In this document: piece after piece, positions 1 through 5,521 of the stretch
Layout of the letters: the number at the start of each line of letters is the position of its first letter
Position numbering within the stretch: the stretch's first letter is position 1
NCBI GenBank assembly: GCA_900322165.1
Contig: ONYR01000141.1
Location: 1-8,570, forward strand
DNA length: 8,570 nt
Direction of reading: 5' to 3'
DNA from: an uncultured Eubacteriales bacterium
GTDB lineage: Bacteria; Bacillota; Clostridia; Lachnospirales; Bianqueaceae
Notes under the pieces: generated by a model
Told to the model about the DNA's origin: nothing
The model's input: the letters and a program-made list of their open reading frames with translations, nothing else
Database searches by the model: none
Position numbers and translations under genes: made by a program

Positions 1-181
1 ACCACCATATGTGCTCCGCTGGTAACGGTTGGAGTTTCCCGTCAGGCACTACTCGTTTCCTTTCGTCCTGCCCTCACAAGTCCATTCAATCTCGTTTTAC
101 ATACTGCGATCGCACCGTCCGCAGCTCTCTGGGATGATATTGTCGGGATCTACTCTTCTTGCTCATCGGTTTGATTTTATT
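1..181 (-). promoter_or_regulatory. T-box riboswitch leader, cut by the left edge
   Basis: A tRNA-sensing leader that controls a gene beyond base 1. Read on the minus strand, it shows the T-box landmarks in order. These are a kink-turn-like GATGAG, a loop-E AGTA (151-154), an AGAGAG box (125-130), an apical stem CTGCG/CGCAG (120-124 with 104-108) holding GGTG (113-116), and the loop-E partner GAA (85-87). AGTA and GAA are flanked by pairing helices GATC/GATT and CAAG/CTTG. A stem III candidate spans 11-49 (GTGC/GCAC outside, ACGG/CCGT inside). The leader reaches GGTGGT at 6-1, the start of the conserved T-box element. The rest of that element and the terminator lie outside. The codon after GAA reads TGG followed by A (84-81), suggesting tRNA-Trp; GGA one base later is an alternative. 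The likely target is an aminoacyl-tRNA synthetase or an amino-acid biosynthesis or transport gene. Confidence 0.85.
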
Positions 182-187
182 AGTGTC

Positions 188-216
188 AGTATAGCGAGCT
201 TCCCCTCGCCTGTCAA
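188..216 (-). promoter_or_regulatory. SigA-type promoter of the T-box leader
   Basis: On the minus strand there is a perfect -35 TTGACA (216-211), a 17-base spacer and a -10 TATACT (193-188). This places the transcript start near base 181, just ahead of the T-box stem I. It is one of the strongest promoter matches in the window. Confidence 0.85.
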
Positions 217-513
217 CGGGTGTTTTGAATATTTATTCCTGATTTCCTGCATATTATCGATGAATCGCGCATATTTATGTCCGCCTCCCGGCTTCACACA
301 TTTGACAGCCCGCCGGCCCACGGTGTTATAAAAAAATATATAGCTTCAGACTCCTTTTTTATACCGCTTCCCTTTTCAAATTCCGTATGTTACAATCGAC
401 ATGATCGTTTAGTATGACTACTATCCAAGGAAAACCGGGTTGCCTCCCCGCTTTCCTTATGATCGATCGCGCATGATCTCCCCTTATCTTGTCTCCTCTT
501 TGGATCATGTGCA
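217..513. other. Intergenic stretch without a supported gene
   Basis: About 300 bases between the T-box promoter and the terminator of the CNNM operon. Its middle is AT-rich (328-342). A 49-codon minus-strand frame (508-359) and a 20-codon plus-strand frame (414-476) have no ribosome site. An 18-codon minus-strand frame starting near 273 has a weak GGAGG at poor spacing. None of these is supported. The only other signal is a weak plus-strand promoter-like motif. Confidence 0.6.
302..331 (+). promoter_or_regulatory. Weak candidate promoter facing the gene-free stretch
   Basis: TTGACA (302-307), an 18-base spacer and TTATAA (326-331) on the plus strand. No convincing coding frame follows. A transcript from here would meet the hairpins at 514-580 after about 240 bases. 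In a sequence this AT-rich the match could be chance. Confidence 0.2.
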
Positions 514-534
514 AATGCGGCGCTTCGCCGCATT
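514..534 (-). terminator. Second hairpin behind the CNNM operon
   Basis: A perfect 9-bp stem AATGCGGCG/CGCCGCATT with a 3-base loop. It lies just beyond the main terminator of the minus-strand operon. There is no long U run after it, so it may be a back-up terminator or a 3'-end stabilising hairpin. Confidence 0.45.
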
Positions 535-540
535 AGAAAG

Positions 541-580
541 AATAACCCCGAAACCGATTGCCTCAGGTTTCGGGGTTATT
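541..580 (-). terminator. Terminator of the CNNM operon, possibly bidirectional
   Basis: A perfect 15-bp stem, AATAACCCCGAAACC with its complement, around a 10-base loop. It starts 57 bases past the stop codon of the downstream CNNM gene. On the minus strand it is followed by a pyrimidine-rich TTATTCTTTCT. On the plus strand it is followed by TTATTTGTT, so it could stop transcription from both sides. Confidence 0.85.
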
Positions 581-637
581 TGTTGGCTGATATCACGCGA
601 GAAGGCGCGTTTCTTGTTACAGCTTTACTACAAATCC

Positions 638-1969
638 TTACGATTCTGTTATATCTTTAGACATATGCGTTGGATCTGTATCGGGTTCACTCTTCACGCC
701 GGCTTCCTCCGGATCAAAACGCTCTGCCTTAACACGGCTGACCCGCAGCCCATCCATCTCCAGCACCGTCACCTTCACGTTTTGATACGTAAAGGACTCC
801 CCGGCCTTGGGGAACGCGCCAAACATCTCGACCGTCCATCCGCCGACGGTTTCACTCTCGTAATCGAAGTCATCCTCGGAGATCTCCATCATCTCAAGGA
901 AATCACCGATCGGCATATCCCCATCGATCTCGTACTCGCCCTCCGCGATCTCGCGAACCTCGGTCTCGACCGTATCGGTCTCATCCCAGATCTCGCCGAC
1001 CATCTTTTCGAGCACGTCTTCCATCGTAATGACACCAAGCGTTCCGCCGTATTCATCCACGACGATCGCCAGATGCTGTTTCGCTTTGCGGAATTCGTCC
1101 ATCACCTCAGGCAGCTTGATCGTTTTATAGACGTAGCAAGGCTTCATCAGAAGCGAGCGAATATCCACGCGCTCATTTTCCGTCAGCGCCTTCAGGAAAT
1201 GGTTCATGTAAAGCACACCGATCACGTTGTCGATGCTGCCTTCGTAGACCGGCAGTCTGGTGAACGATGCGTTCTCGATCAGCTGAAGGTTTTCCTCCCA
1301 GCTGTCATCGATGTCCAGCGCCGTGACATCGACGCGGGCGGTCATCGCTTCCGAAGCCGAGACGTCCGCAAAATCGATCGCGGCCTGTACGAGTTCGGAC
1401 TGATCCTCGTCAAGCACCTCTTCCACCTCAGCGGTCTCGATGATCGACTGAAGCTCTTCGACAGCTTCATCCTGATCCTTCTCGGTCTTCTCTCCCTTGA
1501 ACGGAAGTGTCAGCAGCTTGACAAGCCCCACAATGATCAGAAGCAGCGGCTTAAAAATGATCATCAGGATCCGCACCGGGTACGCATACCGAAGTGCATA
1601 GCGGGTCGCCGCCTTCTTGCAGGTGATCTTCGGGATCGTTTCGCCGAAGATGATAACAAGGATCGTCAGGATGATCGTGGAGAGGAACGCCAGATCGTCC
1701 CCCTTGAAGATCAGAATGATCGCGACGGATCCGAGCGAGGAGGAAGCGATATTGACAAGGTTGTTGCCGATCAGGATCGCGCCGAGCGCGTCATCGAAAC
1801 GGTCAACGATCTTCAGCGCGGTCTTCGCCTGCTTGTTGCCCGCATCCTTCTCGCTTTCCAGACGGATCTTGTTGCAGGAGGAGAAAGCCATCTCTGAGCC
1901 CGAGAAGAAGTTCGAGAGGATCAGGCAAACGACGATGCCAAGAAGCACCAATGTCAGTTCGATCGTCAT
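638..1969 (-). CDS. CNNM/CorC-type membrane protein (DUF21, CBS pair, CorC_HlyC)
   Basis: A 443-residue membrane protein of the family once called hemolysin-related or CorC, now linked to Mg2+ and other divalent-cation transport. The N-terminal DUF21 domain has hydrophobic segments near 4-22, 62-88, 93-109 and 132-155. It carries the family marks SGSEMA (23-28), GNNLVN (68-73) and GETIPK (109-114). A CBS pair covers about 207-330 and ends with DEYGG (305-309) and VGEIWDE. A CorC_HlyC domain follows at about 343-415, with an acidic tail. The full architecture and normal length suggest a working protein. ATG is preceded by GGTGAGG at good spacing. Its ATG overlaps the TGA of the upstream paralogue by four bases, so the two are probably translationally coupled. 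Transport direction and the exact ion cannot be read from sequence. Confidence 0.93.
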   Translation of the reverse strand: MTIELTLVLLGIVVCLILSNFFSGSEMAFSSCNKIRLESEKDAGNKQAKTALKIVDRFDDALGAILIGNNLVNIASSSLGSVAIILIFKGDDLAFLSTIILTILVIIFGETIPKITCKKAATRYALRYAYPVRILMIIFKPLLLIIVGLVKLLTLPFKGEKTEKDQDEAVEELQSIIETAEVEEVLDEDQSELVQAAIDFADVSASEAMTARVDVTALDIDDSWEENLQLIENASFTRLPVYEGSIDNVIGVLYMNHFLKALTENERVDIRSLLMKPCYVYKTIKLPEVMDEFRKAKQHLAIVVDEYGGTLGVITMEDVLEKMVGEIWDETDTVETEVREIAEGEYEIDGDMPIGDFLEMMEISEDDFDYESETVGGWTVEMFGAFPKAGESFTYQNVKVTVLEMDGLRVSRVKAERFDPEEAGVKSEPDTDPTHMSKDITES

Positions 1970-3255
1970 TCGTCCTCACCCCCTTCCTTGTTCTCTTCCG
2001 GGAGCTTAACGGTCACTTTGCGGATCCGGTTGTGATCCATCTTGGCGACCGTGATGGTAAGTCCTTCATATTCAAACGAGTCATTCACGGACGGGATCTG
2101 AGCGAAATGTTCATACACCCACTCGCCGACACGCATGTTGCGAAGCTCTTCCTCTTCCTCCGCATCCTGCGGTTCAAAGCCGGTCTCATCAAAGAGCGTG
2201 CCAAGGCTTTCCTCCGCATCGACAAGGAACAGTCCGCCGCCCTGGTTCTGGATCGGCTCTTCGACAATATCATCCTCGTCCCAGATCTCACCGACCAGGG
2301 ACTCCATAATGTCTTCTACCGTAATAATACCGACGGTCCCGCCGTAATGATCGGTAACGATCGCAAGGTTCTGGCGATTTTTCGTCATGATCTCGAGCAT
2401 CTCATCGACGGTCGCACTCTCCGTCACAAACTGCGGCTTATCGAGGATCGAACGGATCTGCACGTTTCCTTTGTTCTTCAGATACGCCTTGATATACGTA
2501 CGGATCCGCAGAATACCGATGATGTTGTCAATGCTCCCCTGATAGACCGGAAGTCTGGAATGATTCGTGTTTTTGATTTGAGTAAGAATGGTCTCCTGAT
2601 CGTCCTCGATATCGATCGCTACCACGTCAACACGCGGTGTCAGCACGCTCTCGACCGTCACGGAGCCGAACTGAAGCGCTGAGGAAATCAGGTCGCTCTG
2701 TTCTTCGTCGAGACTTCCCTCCTCAGTCATATCTTCAATAATATCGTAGATCTCGTCCTCGGTTACCGAAATCTCCTCTTCTCCCTTTGTCAGCTTGCCT
2801 GCAGCATTGCCGATCAAGGAGAGCAGTTTCGCAGCCGGACTGAATAAATGAATCAAAAAGGTTAAGAAACCGATCGTCCAAAGTGAAATCGTCTCGCTGT
2901 ATTTTTTCGCAATGCTTTTCGGAAGCATTTCCGCAAAAAAGAACACAGCAAGCGAGGTCAGAAGTGTACTCACCGTTACCGCGGACAGTCCCCAGATACG
3001 GTTGACCGCCACGGTCACAAGCGTGGCCACGCCCAGATGGGCGATATTCGTGCAGATCAAAATGGTACTGATCGTTTGATCAAAGTGATTCAGCGCATCG
3101 AGTACCATCTCTGCCCGTTTGTTGCCATGCTCCGCGAGTGTTTTCATTCTGACCTTTGAAACCGACGCAAGCGCAGTCTCCGAGACTGCAATGTAATCTG
3201 CAAATAAAACGAGTAAAGCAGAAATCAACCAAGGCGCTAGCCCGCCTTCGTCCAT
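1966..3255 (-). CDS. Second, more divergent CNNM/CorC-type membrane protein
   Basis: A 429-residue paralogue of the neighbouring gene, and first in the operon. The DUF21 domain has membrane segments near 7-25, 62-85, 91-109 and 124-150. A CBS pair spans about 204-326, with DHYGG at 302-306 where DEYGG is usual. A CorC_HlyC domain lies at about 341-417. It aligns with its partner almost without gaps at the N terminus. Yet SGSEMA becomes AVSETA (23-28), the usual GNNLVN becomes CTNIAH (68-73), and GETIPK becomes AEMLPK (108-113). Some of these polar positions sit where bacterial CNNM proteins are thought to hold the ion. An extra acidic run (365-370) lies in the C-terminal domain. The ATG follows GAGGTGA with a 9-base gap. 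This may be a regulatory or heteromeric partner, or a transporter of another cation. Confidence 0.92.
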   Translation of the reverse strand: MDEGGLAPWLISALLVLFADYIAVSETALASVSKVRMKTLAEHGNKRAEMVLDALNHFDQTISTILICTNIAHLGVATLVTVAVNRIWGLSAVTVSTLLTSLAVFFFAEMLPKSIAKKYSETISLWTIGFLTFLIHLFSPAAKLLSLIGNAAGKLTKGEEEISVTEDEIYDIIEDMTEEGSLDEEQSDLISSALQFGSVTVESVLTPRVDVVAIDIEDDQETILTQIKNTNHSRLPVYQGSIDNIIGILRIRTYIKAYLKNKGNVQIRSILDKPQFVTESATVDEMLEIMTKNRQNLAIVTDHYGGTVGIITVEDIMESLVGEIWDEDDIVEEPIQNQGGGLFLVDAEESLGTLFDETGFEPQDAEEEEELRNMRVGEWVYEHFAQIPSVNDSFEYEGLTITVAKMDHNRIRKVTVKLPEENKEGGEDE

Positions 3256-3293
3256 AAAAAAAGATCACCTCACAAAATCAAAGATAATGCACC

Positions 3294-3322
3294 ATTTTAC
3301 AGGAACCGCCGCACACTGTCAA
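3294..3322 (-). promoter_or_regulatory. SigA-type promoter of the CNNM operon
   Basis: On the minus strand: TTGACA (3322-3317), a 17-base spacer and TAAAAT (3299-3294). This gives a start near 3287 and a short leader of about 30 bases before the ATG at 3255. No riboswitch, such as an M-box, would fit in a leader this short. Confidence 0.8.
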
Positions 3323-3361
3323 TAGAATATCCGATGCGCAGTATAGCCAAACTTTACAAAA

Positions 3362-3370
3362 TGTGATAAT
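3362..3370 (+). promoter_or_regulatory. Candidate extended -10 promoter of the TelA operon
   Basis: TGTGATAAT on the plus strand matches an extended -10 (TGN plus GATAAT). No good -35 lies 17 bases upstream. A TTTACA at 3353-3358 could instead pair with the weaker TTGTAT at 3377-3382 (18-base spacer). Some promoter must lie here, because the flanking gene is divergent. The exact one is uncertain. Confidence 0.45.
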
Positions 3371-3385
3371 ATGAACTTGTATAGC

Positions 3386-3409
3386 CTGTCTGGCGCGCAC
3401 GCCAGACAG
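3386..3409 (+). repeat. Perfect inverted repeat in the TelA operon leader
   Basis: A 10-bp stem CTGTCTGGCG/CGCCAGACAG around a 4-base loop. It lies about 48 bases before the TelA start and just downstream of the candidate promoter. AGC at 3383-3385 and GCT at 3416-3418 could extend it. No U run follows, so it is not an ordinary terminator. It could be an operator for a dimeric repressor or an mRNA 5' hairpin. Confidence 0.65.
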
Positions 3410-3441
3410 ACCCAGGCTTGAACCAAAGCAAATTTTATGAT

Positions 3442-3448
3442 AAAGGAG
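3442..3448 (+). promoter_or_regulatory. Ribosome binding site fixing the TelA start
   Basis: AAAGGAG lies eight bases before the ATG at 3457. A longer in-frame TTG start at 3418 exists. It has no ribosome site and would sit inside the inverted-repeat region, so ATG 3457 is preferred. Confidence 0.85.
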
Positions 3449-3456
3449 AACCCACC

Positions 3457-4632
3457 ATGGCATTTTCACTTGATGTTGTCAACCCGGAAGAAGTTAAGGA
3501 ACAGGTCGCCGAAGAACTCGCGCCTCCGTCAACGATCAGCCCTGAGGTAGCCAAGGCTGCGGAAGAAAAAGCTGCCGAGATCATGGAAGTCAACCTGGAC
3601 TCCTTCGATAACCGCAAGGAATTCACGGCCGCTATCGAGACCTTCGGACAGGATGTTGTCAAGAAAGCGGAAGTGAAAAACAATATTCTCAGTAAGCGCA
3701 TGAACGAGCTTTCCAAGAACGGCACCGAGTCCGGCGAGGTCGCCAAAGGCCTTGAAGAACTCGCGGTCCGCATGCGCGATCTCGATCCGTCCGGCATCGA
3801 CTTTGCGAAGAAGAGCCCGTTTGGCAAGGCATTCAGCCCGGTCCGCCGCTACTTCGACCGTTATAAGACCGCAGACGCGGAGATCGCCGACATTGTGAAA
3901 TCCCTTGAAAAAGGAAAGAACGTCCTGCGCAACGACAACACCACGCTCGAGCTTGAGGAAGCCTCGATGCGCGATGTCACCAAGCAGCTCAATCAGAAGA
4001 TCGAGATGGGCATGGCACTTGACACGTACCTCACCAACGCGGTCGAAAACAAGAAAGCCGAAGGCGGCGATGAGGAAAAGGTCCGCTTCGTTGAAGAAGA
4101 GGTTTTGTTCCCGCTGCGCCAGCGCATCATGGACTTCCAGCAGCTGCAGGTCGTCAACCAGCAGGGCATCGTCGCGATGGACGTCATCCGTTCCAACAAC
4201 AAGGAACTCATCCGCGCGGTCGACCGTGCCGAGACCGTTACGGTTTCTTCCCTGAGAACCGCGGTCACCGTTGCCGGCGCGCTCTACAACCAGAAGATCG
4301 TCCTTGAGAAGGTCCAGCTTTTGAACGAATCCACCAACGCCATGATCCAGGCAACCTCCAAGATGCTGAAGGATCAGGGTGTCGCGATCCAGAAGCAGGC
4401 GACCGAGGCAAACATTTCCGTCGAGACGCTGAAGGTCTCCTTCGAAAACACGCTCTCCGCGCTGGATGACATCAGCAACTACAAGCAGGAAGCGCTTCCG
4501 AAGATCGCTCAGACGATCGAAGAGTTCCGCAAGCTGGCTGACGTCGGTGAGCAGCGCCTCATCGAGATGGAAAAGCGCGGCAAGTTCCTCGACATCGACA
4601 ATCTCACCGCGCTTGAAGACAAGCAGAAATAA
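3457..4632 (+). CDS. TelA-family toxic anion resistance protein
   Basis: A 391-residue soluble, almost wholly helical protein of the TelA/YaaN family, first noted for tellurite resistance but of unknown biochemical role. The N-terminal 45 residues are rich in Ala and Glu. The family core follows: LRNDNTTLELEE near 157-168, LFPLRQRI near 217-224, QQGIVAMDVIRSNNKEL at 235-251, and then a long helical run of about 255-375 (TVSSLRTAV, LLNESTNAMI) likely to form coiled coils. There is no signal peptide or membrane segment. Length is usual for the family. It is the first gene of a four-gene unit, 28 bases ahead of a membrane protein that may anchor it. No terC, terD or other tellurite genes are present, so a direct role in tellurite resistance is not implied. 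An envelope-stress role is often suggested but unproven. Confidence 0.92.
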   Translation: MAFSLDVVNPEEVKEQVAEELAPPSTISPEVAKAAEEKAAEIMEVNLDSFDNRKEFTAAIETFGQDVVKKAEVKNNILSKRMNELSKNGTESGEVAKGLEELAVRMRDLDPSGIDFAKKSPFGKAFSPVRRYFDRYKTADAEIADIVKSLEKGKNVLRNDNTTLELEEASMRDVTKQLNQKIEMGMALDTYLTNAVENKKAEGGDEEKVRFVEEEVLFPLRQRIMDFQQLQVVNQQGIVAMDVIRSNNKELIRAVDRAETVTVSSLRTAVTVAGALYNQKIVLEKVQLLNESTNAMIQATSKMLKDQGVAIQKQATEANISVETLKVSFENTLSALDDISNYKQEALPKIAQTIEEFRKLADVGEQRLIEMEKRGKFLDIDNLTALEDKQK

Positions 4633-4645
4633 GTTCAACTTGACA

Positions 4646-4654
4646 TAAGGAGGT
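4646..4654 (+). promoter_or_regulatory. Consensus ribosome site before a GTG start
   Basis: TAAGGAGGT, a near-perfect anti-16S complement, lies six bases before the GTG at 4661. It justifies the GTG start of the membrane protein gene. Translation of this gene may be strong despite the non-ATG start. Confidence 0.9.
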
Positions 4655-4660
4655 TCTTAG

Positions 4661-5476
4661 GTGGCAAAAGATAAGAAATCATCAGGGTTTCCCTGGGTGG
4701 TTGTCGCCATCGTAGCCTTTCTCATTATCCGCAGACTCATCCGCTCCGCCCGGGCCTTAAGCGGCTCCTCCGGGATCTCGCTGGGCTCCGCGATGGGAAC
4801 ACTGATCTCCAACTTCCTGCACGCGACTCTTGTGGTGGCGCTCGTGCTGCTTGGCATCGCTGCCGTAGTCGGACTGATCCTCTGGATCGTCCACCGCGGC
4901 GACCGTCAGGTCAAGAAAGCCAAGACCCAGCTGATGGAGGGCAAAACCGAAAAGCTGCTTCCCGTTCTTTCTTCCTACCGAGGCAAATTCGGGATCGGAG
5001 GCATCGCGGAGGCCGCGGTGCGCCAGATGTCCAATCTGGAAAAGAAGACTCCGATCCTCAAACAGATGATCGAAGAGAAGTTCGAGGTCGGCAGCATGAG
5101 CTACGATCGCTTTGCAACGCCCGTTGAAAACAGCATCGCGACCGTCAAAGGGAATTCTCTCACGCTCGCGAAAGAGCTCGAAGGCTTCGACGATGAGGAA
5201 TTCCAGAAGCTCTCCAAGGCGATCCAGTCCGGTGACTATCGTCACGATGTCATCGATGACGAGATCCAGAAGGAGCGCTTCGCGATCTATCAGCACAAGC
5301 TTTCCGAGATGGAGCGCATCATCTCTACCAACGAACAGATGCTGCTCATGCTCGATCGGATCTCGGTTGAGCTCTCCAAGCTTCAGTCCAACCAGATCGA
5401 CCGCGAAGGCAGCCAGCTGCTGCAGGAGATCGATGAGCTTGCCAAGACAGCCAAGTATTACCAGGAGCGTCTGTAA
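4661..5476 (+). CDS. Two-helix membrane protein partnered with TelA, function unknown
   Basis: A 271-residue protein with two N-terminal membrane helices: about 9-27 (starting GFPWVVVAIV) and about 55-77. They are joined by a Gly/Ser-rich loop. The rest is a charged, probably cytoplasmic helical domain: a Lys-rich stretch after helix 2, TPILKQMIEEKFEVGSMSYD at 130-149, and a coiled-coil-like C terminus (about 202-270) ending in YYQERL. Basic residues near 23-31 and 79-87 flank the helices. I do not recognise a catalytic motif. The pairing with TelA recalls Bacillus xpaC-yaaN, where XpaC is a small membrane protein. That resemblance rests mainly on context and topology. A membrane anchor or scaffold for TelA is a reasonable guess. 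It ends 45 bases before the pyrophosphatase gene. Confidence 0.85.
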   Translation: MAKDKKSSGFPWVVVAIVAFLIIRRLIRSARALSGSSGISLGSAMGTLISNFLHATLVVALVLLGIAAVVGLILWIVHRGDRQVKKAKTQLMEGKTEKLLPVLSSYRGKFGIGGIAEAAVRQMSNLEKKTPILKQMIEEKFEVGSMSYDRFATPVENSIATVKGNSLTLAKELEGFDDEEFQKLSKAIQSGDYRHDVIDDEIQKERFAIYQHKLSEMERIISTNEQMLLMLDRISVELSKLQSNQIDREGSQLLQEIDELAKTAKYYQERL

Positions 5477-5521
5477 GCCGTTTCCCCTCATCCTTTTTAG
5501 TCATTCTTCCATGAGGTTTTT

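Noticed and set aside
29..331. A 100-codon plus-strand frame across the T-box leader
   Set aside because: It covers a structured RNA leader and its promoter on the opposite strand and has no ribosome site.
359..508. A 49-codon minus-strand frame between terminator and T-box promoter
   Set aside because: No ribosome site precedes its ATG, it begins directly behind a terminator, and no promoter is visible.
440..1897. A 485-codon plus-strand open frame opposite the first CNNM gene
   Set aside because: It starts at TTG without a ribosome site, its product is rich in His/Arg/Asp/Leu with no family pattern, and the opposite strand encodes a clear CNNM protein. It is a codon-usage shadow.
3340..3345. 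TATACT on the minus strand upstream of the CNNM promoter
   Set aside because: No -35 lies at a suitable distance, and the TTGACA-17-TAAAAT promoter nearby explains the operon.
3457..4632. Reading the TelA gene as proof of a tellurite-resistance cluster
   Set aside because: None of the ter operon genes is present, and TelA homologues are widespread in bacteria with no known tellurite role.
3529..4638. A 369-codon minus-strand open frame opposite the TelA gene
   Set aside because: It mirrors the TelA codons, has no ribosome site or recognisable domain, and would need a promoter inside the next gene.
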